This document shows positions 6,615 to 9,770 of a stretch of 9,770 nt of DNA, piece by piece. The DNA is from an uncultured Porphyromonas sp. (GTDB lineage Bacteria; Bacteroidota; Bacteroidia; Bacteroidales; Porphyromonadaceae): NCBI GenBank assembly GCA_927910985.1, contig CAKMOP010000145.1, forward strand, positions 1 to 9,770, in the 5' to 3' direction. Made by a program: the position numbers and the translations under genes. The first letter of the stretch is position 1; every line of letters starts with the position of its first letter. The notes under the pieces are model-generated. The model had not been told where the DNA came from. It did no database searches and was given only the letters and a program-made list of their open reading frames with translations.

Positions 6615-6895
6615 AGGAGGAATAAAGGAGGCGCGTATCGCCTTCTGATGGGGTGAGGCGTGACTCGTGCCCTTAGCACCTTGCTCTTCCGTCTGGGGTG
6701 CGTAGAGGCATAATGTTCGTACGCGTTGACAGCCGTGGAGGGGGCGGTGTGTCATATTGGCAGGGGAAACGGCGAATGTGCCTTCGCCTTCCTTTGGCAC
6801 GCTCCTTGCACGCTGAGGATGTGTGCCGCGAGGGCTTATCCTACGGGCACAGCGAACAAAGAAGCAACAAACAACACATATTAGCTACTAAGAAT

Positions 6896-7165
6896 ATGAG
6901 CATTAAGCCCCTGGCAGACCGCGTCCTCATACGCCCCGCTGCCCAAGAAGAGAAGACCGTGAGTGGCATCATCATCCCCGATTCAGCTAAGGAAAAGCCC
7001 CTGCGCGGCGAAGTCATCGCTGTCGGTGGTGGCACGAAGGACGAAGAGATGGTCCTCAAGGCTGGCGATGTCGTCCTCTACGGTAAGTACGCTGGCACCG
7101 AAATAGAACACGAAGGGGAGAAGTACCTCATCATGCGTCAGTCCGACGTCCTGGCTACGATCTAA
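6896..7165 (+). CDS. groES: Co-chaperonin GroES
   Basis: The product is 89 residues, the usual GroES size. It begins [12 protein letters not shown] and contains the mobile loop (about 18-35, including [15 protein letters not shown]) that docks on GroEL, then the beta-barrel signatures [19 protein letters not shown] and [11 protein letters not shown]. It caps the GroEL ring in the cytoplasm and closes the folding chamber in ATP-dependent folding. The frame is open further upstream to an ATG at 6698, but the extra residues do not look like GroES, so 6896 is the start. The bases just upstream are A-rich without a Shine-Dalgarno sequence. It is first in an operon with a small peptide gene and groEL; no clear heat-shock operator is visible. 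Confidence 0.98.
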   Translation: MSIKPLADRVLIRPAAQEEKTVSGIIIPDSAKEKPLRGEVIAVGGGTKDEEMVLKAGDVVLYGKYAGTEIEHEGEKYLIMRQSDVLATI

Positions 7166-7186
7166 CCCTGCTAACGAAATACCGCT

Positions 7187-7303
7187 ATGGCTACGCATCC
7201 TAAACCCGGCGCAAGTAATCCCGGGGCTGGATGGCCTTCTCGCACAGGTAATCCAAGCGGAGGGAGTCGCACAAATAATCCTTCATCCCCAAGTAGAAAG
7301 TAA
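7187..7303 (+). CDS. 38-residue basic repeat peptide between groES and groEL
   Basis: The ATG is 21 bases after the groES stop, and the TAA is 15 bases before the groEL ATG, so the frame nearly fills the gap. The peptide begins [10 protein letters not shown] and then repeats one motif three times: [11 protein letters not shown] (11-21), NPSGGSRTN (22-30) and NPSSPSRK (31-38). It has two Lys and three Arg, no Asp or Glu, and is rich in Gly, Pro, Ser and Asn, so it should be disordered and strongly basic. The motif repeat, spacing and operon position favour a real gene. I recognise no family. A stress-related nucleic-acid or chaperonin-associated role is possible but only a guess. The alternative is an ordinary spacer with a chance ORF. 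Confidence 0.6.
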   Translation: MATHPKPGASNPGAGWPSRTGNPSGGSRTNNPSSPSRK

Positions 7304-8956
<1,653 letters not shown>

Positions 8957-8984
8957 GCCGTCCGCACAACGCACCAAATACATA

Positions 8985-9033
8985 CGCACCGCCCCACCTT
9001 CGTCCAGCGAAGGTGGGGCGGTGCGCGTTTCTT
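8985..9033 (+). terminator. Intrinsic terminator of the groESL operon
   Basis: A perfect 18-bp G/C-rich stem (8985-9002 with 9008-9025, 5-base loop) starts 28 bases after the groEL stop and is followed by CGTTTCTT. The U tract is short but the stem is exceptionally strong. On the minus strand no T tract follows, so it mainly serves groEL. Confidence 0.85.
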
Positions 9034-9039
9034 CCCCCT

Positions 9040-9089
9040 TCTAAACAAACGGAAGTCCCCAGTACCATTCTTTGATGGTGCTGGGGACT
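9040..9089 (-). terminator. Intrinsic terminator of the rnf operon
   Basis: A 15-bp stem (9054-9068 with 9075-9089, 6-base loop, one imperfect pair) lies 25 bases past the rnfA stop. On the minus strand it is followed by TTCCGTTTGTTTAG, a T-rich tail. On the plus strand the following bases are not T-rich, so it is assigned to the leftward rnf transcript, facing the groEL terminator. Confidence 0.8.
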
Positions 9090-9114
9090 ATAGCTTGTGA
9101 GGAGGCGTACTCCC

Positions 9115-9696
9115 TTACATCTTCACCATGCCGCTGAAGCCCATGAAGGCCATGGCGAGGATGCCGGCGGAGATGAGGGCGATGGGAATGCCCTTCATCG
9201 AGGAGGGAAGCTCGGTGCGTGCAAGCTGCTCGCGGATACCAGCGAAGACCACGAGGGCGAGCGTGAAGCCGATAGCGATGGAGATCGCGTAGACGACGCT
9301 CTCCAGCAGCGTGTATTCCTTCTGGATGACGAGGATGGCGACCCCGAGGACGCAGCAGTTCGTCGTGATGAGCGGCAGGAAGACGCCGAGGGCTTGATAG
9401 AGCGCAGGCGATACCTTCTTCAGGATGATTTCGACCATCTGCACGAGGGCGGCGATGACGAGGATGAAGGAGATGGTCTGCATATAGACCATGTCGAAGG
9501 GCTCGAGGACGAACTTCTGCAGGAGGAAGGTGCACATCGTCGAGAGTGCCAAGACGAAGGTCACGGCGGCACCCATACCGAGGGCGGTATCTACCTTCTT
9601 CGAGACGCCGAGGAAGGGACATATGCCGAGGAACTGCGAGAGGACGACATTGTTGACGAAGACCGCCGCAATGAAGAGGAGGAGATAGTGAGTCAT
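9115..9696 (-). CDS. rnfA: Electron transport complex subunit RnfA
   Basis: The product is 193 residues, the same size as E. coli RsxA/RnfA. It is very hydrophobic, with about six membrane helices. It starts M-T-H-Y-L-L-L-F-I and carries the family segments [21 protein letters not shown] (Cys26), [19 protein letters not shown] (Cys114) and [10 protein letters not shown] near the end. Cys26 and Cys114 correspond to the conserved pair in RnfA/RnfE and NqrD/NqrE that binds iron near the membrane centre. The Rnf complex couples ferredoxin oxidation with NAD+ reduction to Na+ or H+ transport. The V-N-N and I-C-P-F forms favour RnfA over NqrE. It follows rnfE by 5 bases, consistent with the usual B-C-D-G-E-A order, and is the last gene. 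Confidence 0.95.
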   Translation of the reverse strand: MTHYLLLFIAAVFVNNVVLSQFLGICPFLGVSKKVDTALGMGAAVTFVLALSTMCTFLLQKFVLEPFDMVYMQTISFILVIAALVQMVEIILKKVSPALYQALGVFLPLITTNCCVLGVAILVIQKEYTLLESVVYAISIAIGFTLALVVFAGIREQLARTELPSSMKGIPIALISAGILAMAFMGFSGMVKM

Positions 9697-9701
9697 AAGG
9701 T

Positions 9702-9770
9702 TTACTTCTTTGCGCTCAGCTTATTCTTCAGAGCAATGAGATAGCCCAAGACCAGGAAGGCACCAGGGGC
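9702..9770 (-). CDS. rnfE: C-terminal end of electron transport complex subunit RnfE (partial)
   Basis: Only the last 22 codons and the TAA (9704-9702) are in the window. They read [17 protein letters not shown], then a basic S-A-K-K end. The P-G-A-F-x-x-L-G-x-L-x-A pattern is the last membrane helix of RnfE-type proteins, and RnfE normally precedes RnfA. The stop lies 5 bases from the rnfA start. The gene begins beyond the right edge. Confidence 0.8.
   Translation of the reverse strand, partial: APGAFLVLGYLIALKNKLSAKK

Larger units (their letters stand above)
6161..6895. other. Divergent intergenic region between dinD and groES
   Basis: This 735-base stretch separates leftward dinD from rightward groES. 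It holds a small palindrome (6292-6302), a doubtful short ORF (6320-6457) and the 22-bp tandem repeat array (6505-6614). The 281 bases before groES have no clean TAnnTTTG box; TTGACA at 6727-6732 has no properly spaced partner. No CIRCE element (TTAGCACTC-N9-GAGTGCTAA) is present. No tRNA or known RNA gene was recognised. Confidence 0.6.

Noticed and set aside
6674..6703. A TTAGCAC...GGGTGC stretch resembling the CIRCE heat-shock operator
   Set aside because: Only one half resembles CIRCE; the spacing and second half do not fit TTAGCACTC-N9-GAGTGCTAA.
6698..6895. N-terminal extension of groES to an upstream ATG
   Set aside because: The added residues have no GroES similarity and the family starts at M-S-I-K-P; the open frame upstream is accidental.
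9041..9744. Long frames on both strands overlapping rnfA (9041-9622 minus, 9097-9744 plus)
   Set aside because: They are frame shadows of rnfA: highly charged, low-complexity Asp/Glu/Arg/His-rich translations, while the RnfA frame matches its family end to end.

Overview
The window looks like a chromosomal segment from a member of the Bacteroidota, most likely Porphyromonas or a close relative. GroEL reads as very close to the Porphyromonas gingivalis protein as I remember it. Start codons lack Shine-Dalgarno sequences. Two perfect TAnnTTTG -7 boxes of the Bacteroidota type are present, and the genes include an Rnf gene pair and a TonB-dependent receptor with companion lipoproteins. No rRNA, tRNA, IS element or CRISPR array was recognised.

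Bases 1-330 hold no convincing gene: a leftward -7 box, several hairpins, and a strong terminator for the operon to its right. Bases 331-5253 form a leftward unit. Read in transcription order it has an operator-like inverted repeat and promoter (5253-5210), a small two-helix membrane protein with a C-x-x-C-H-x-x-H motif (5184-4846), a 194-base structured leader, a 779-residue TonB-dependent receptor (4651-2312), a lipoprotein (2288-1470), and a second, distantly related lipoprotein (1451-331). The second lipoprotein is split by a one-base frameshift at a C5 tract. The arrangement suggests import of a metal or metal chelate such as heme, zinc or copper; the substrate is inferred.

Bases 5309-6160 (leftward) encode a DinD-family protein interrupted by an in-frame TGA. 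A clear 60-codon family-like tail continues in the same frame. The gene also carries a perfect 14-bp inverted repeat.

Bases 6161-6895 are a divergent intergenic region. It contains five imperfect tandem copies of a 22-bp unit, each with an A-C-C-(T/A)-ATAT core, plus a doubtful 45-codon ORF. The chaperonin operon follows rightward: groES, a 38-codon basic repeat peptide lying between the two chaperonin genes, and groEL with an 18-bp stem terminator.

Bases 9040-9770 (leftward) hold the end of an Rnf operon: the C-terminus of rnfE, then rnfA, with a terminator converging on that of groEL. The most interesting items are the small peptide inside groES-groEL, the 22-bp array upstream of it, the two broken genes, and the putative metal-import operon with its leader hairpin.
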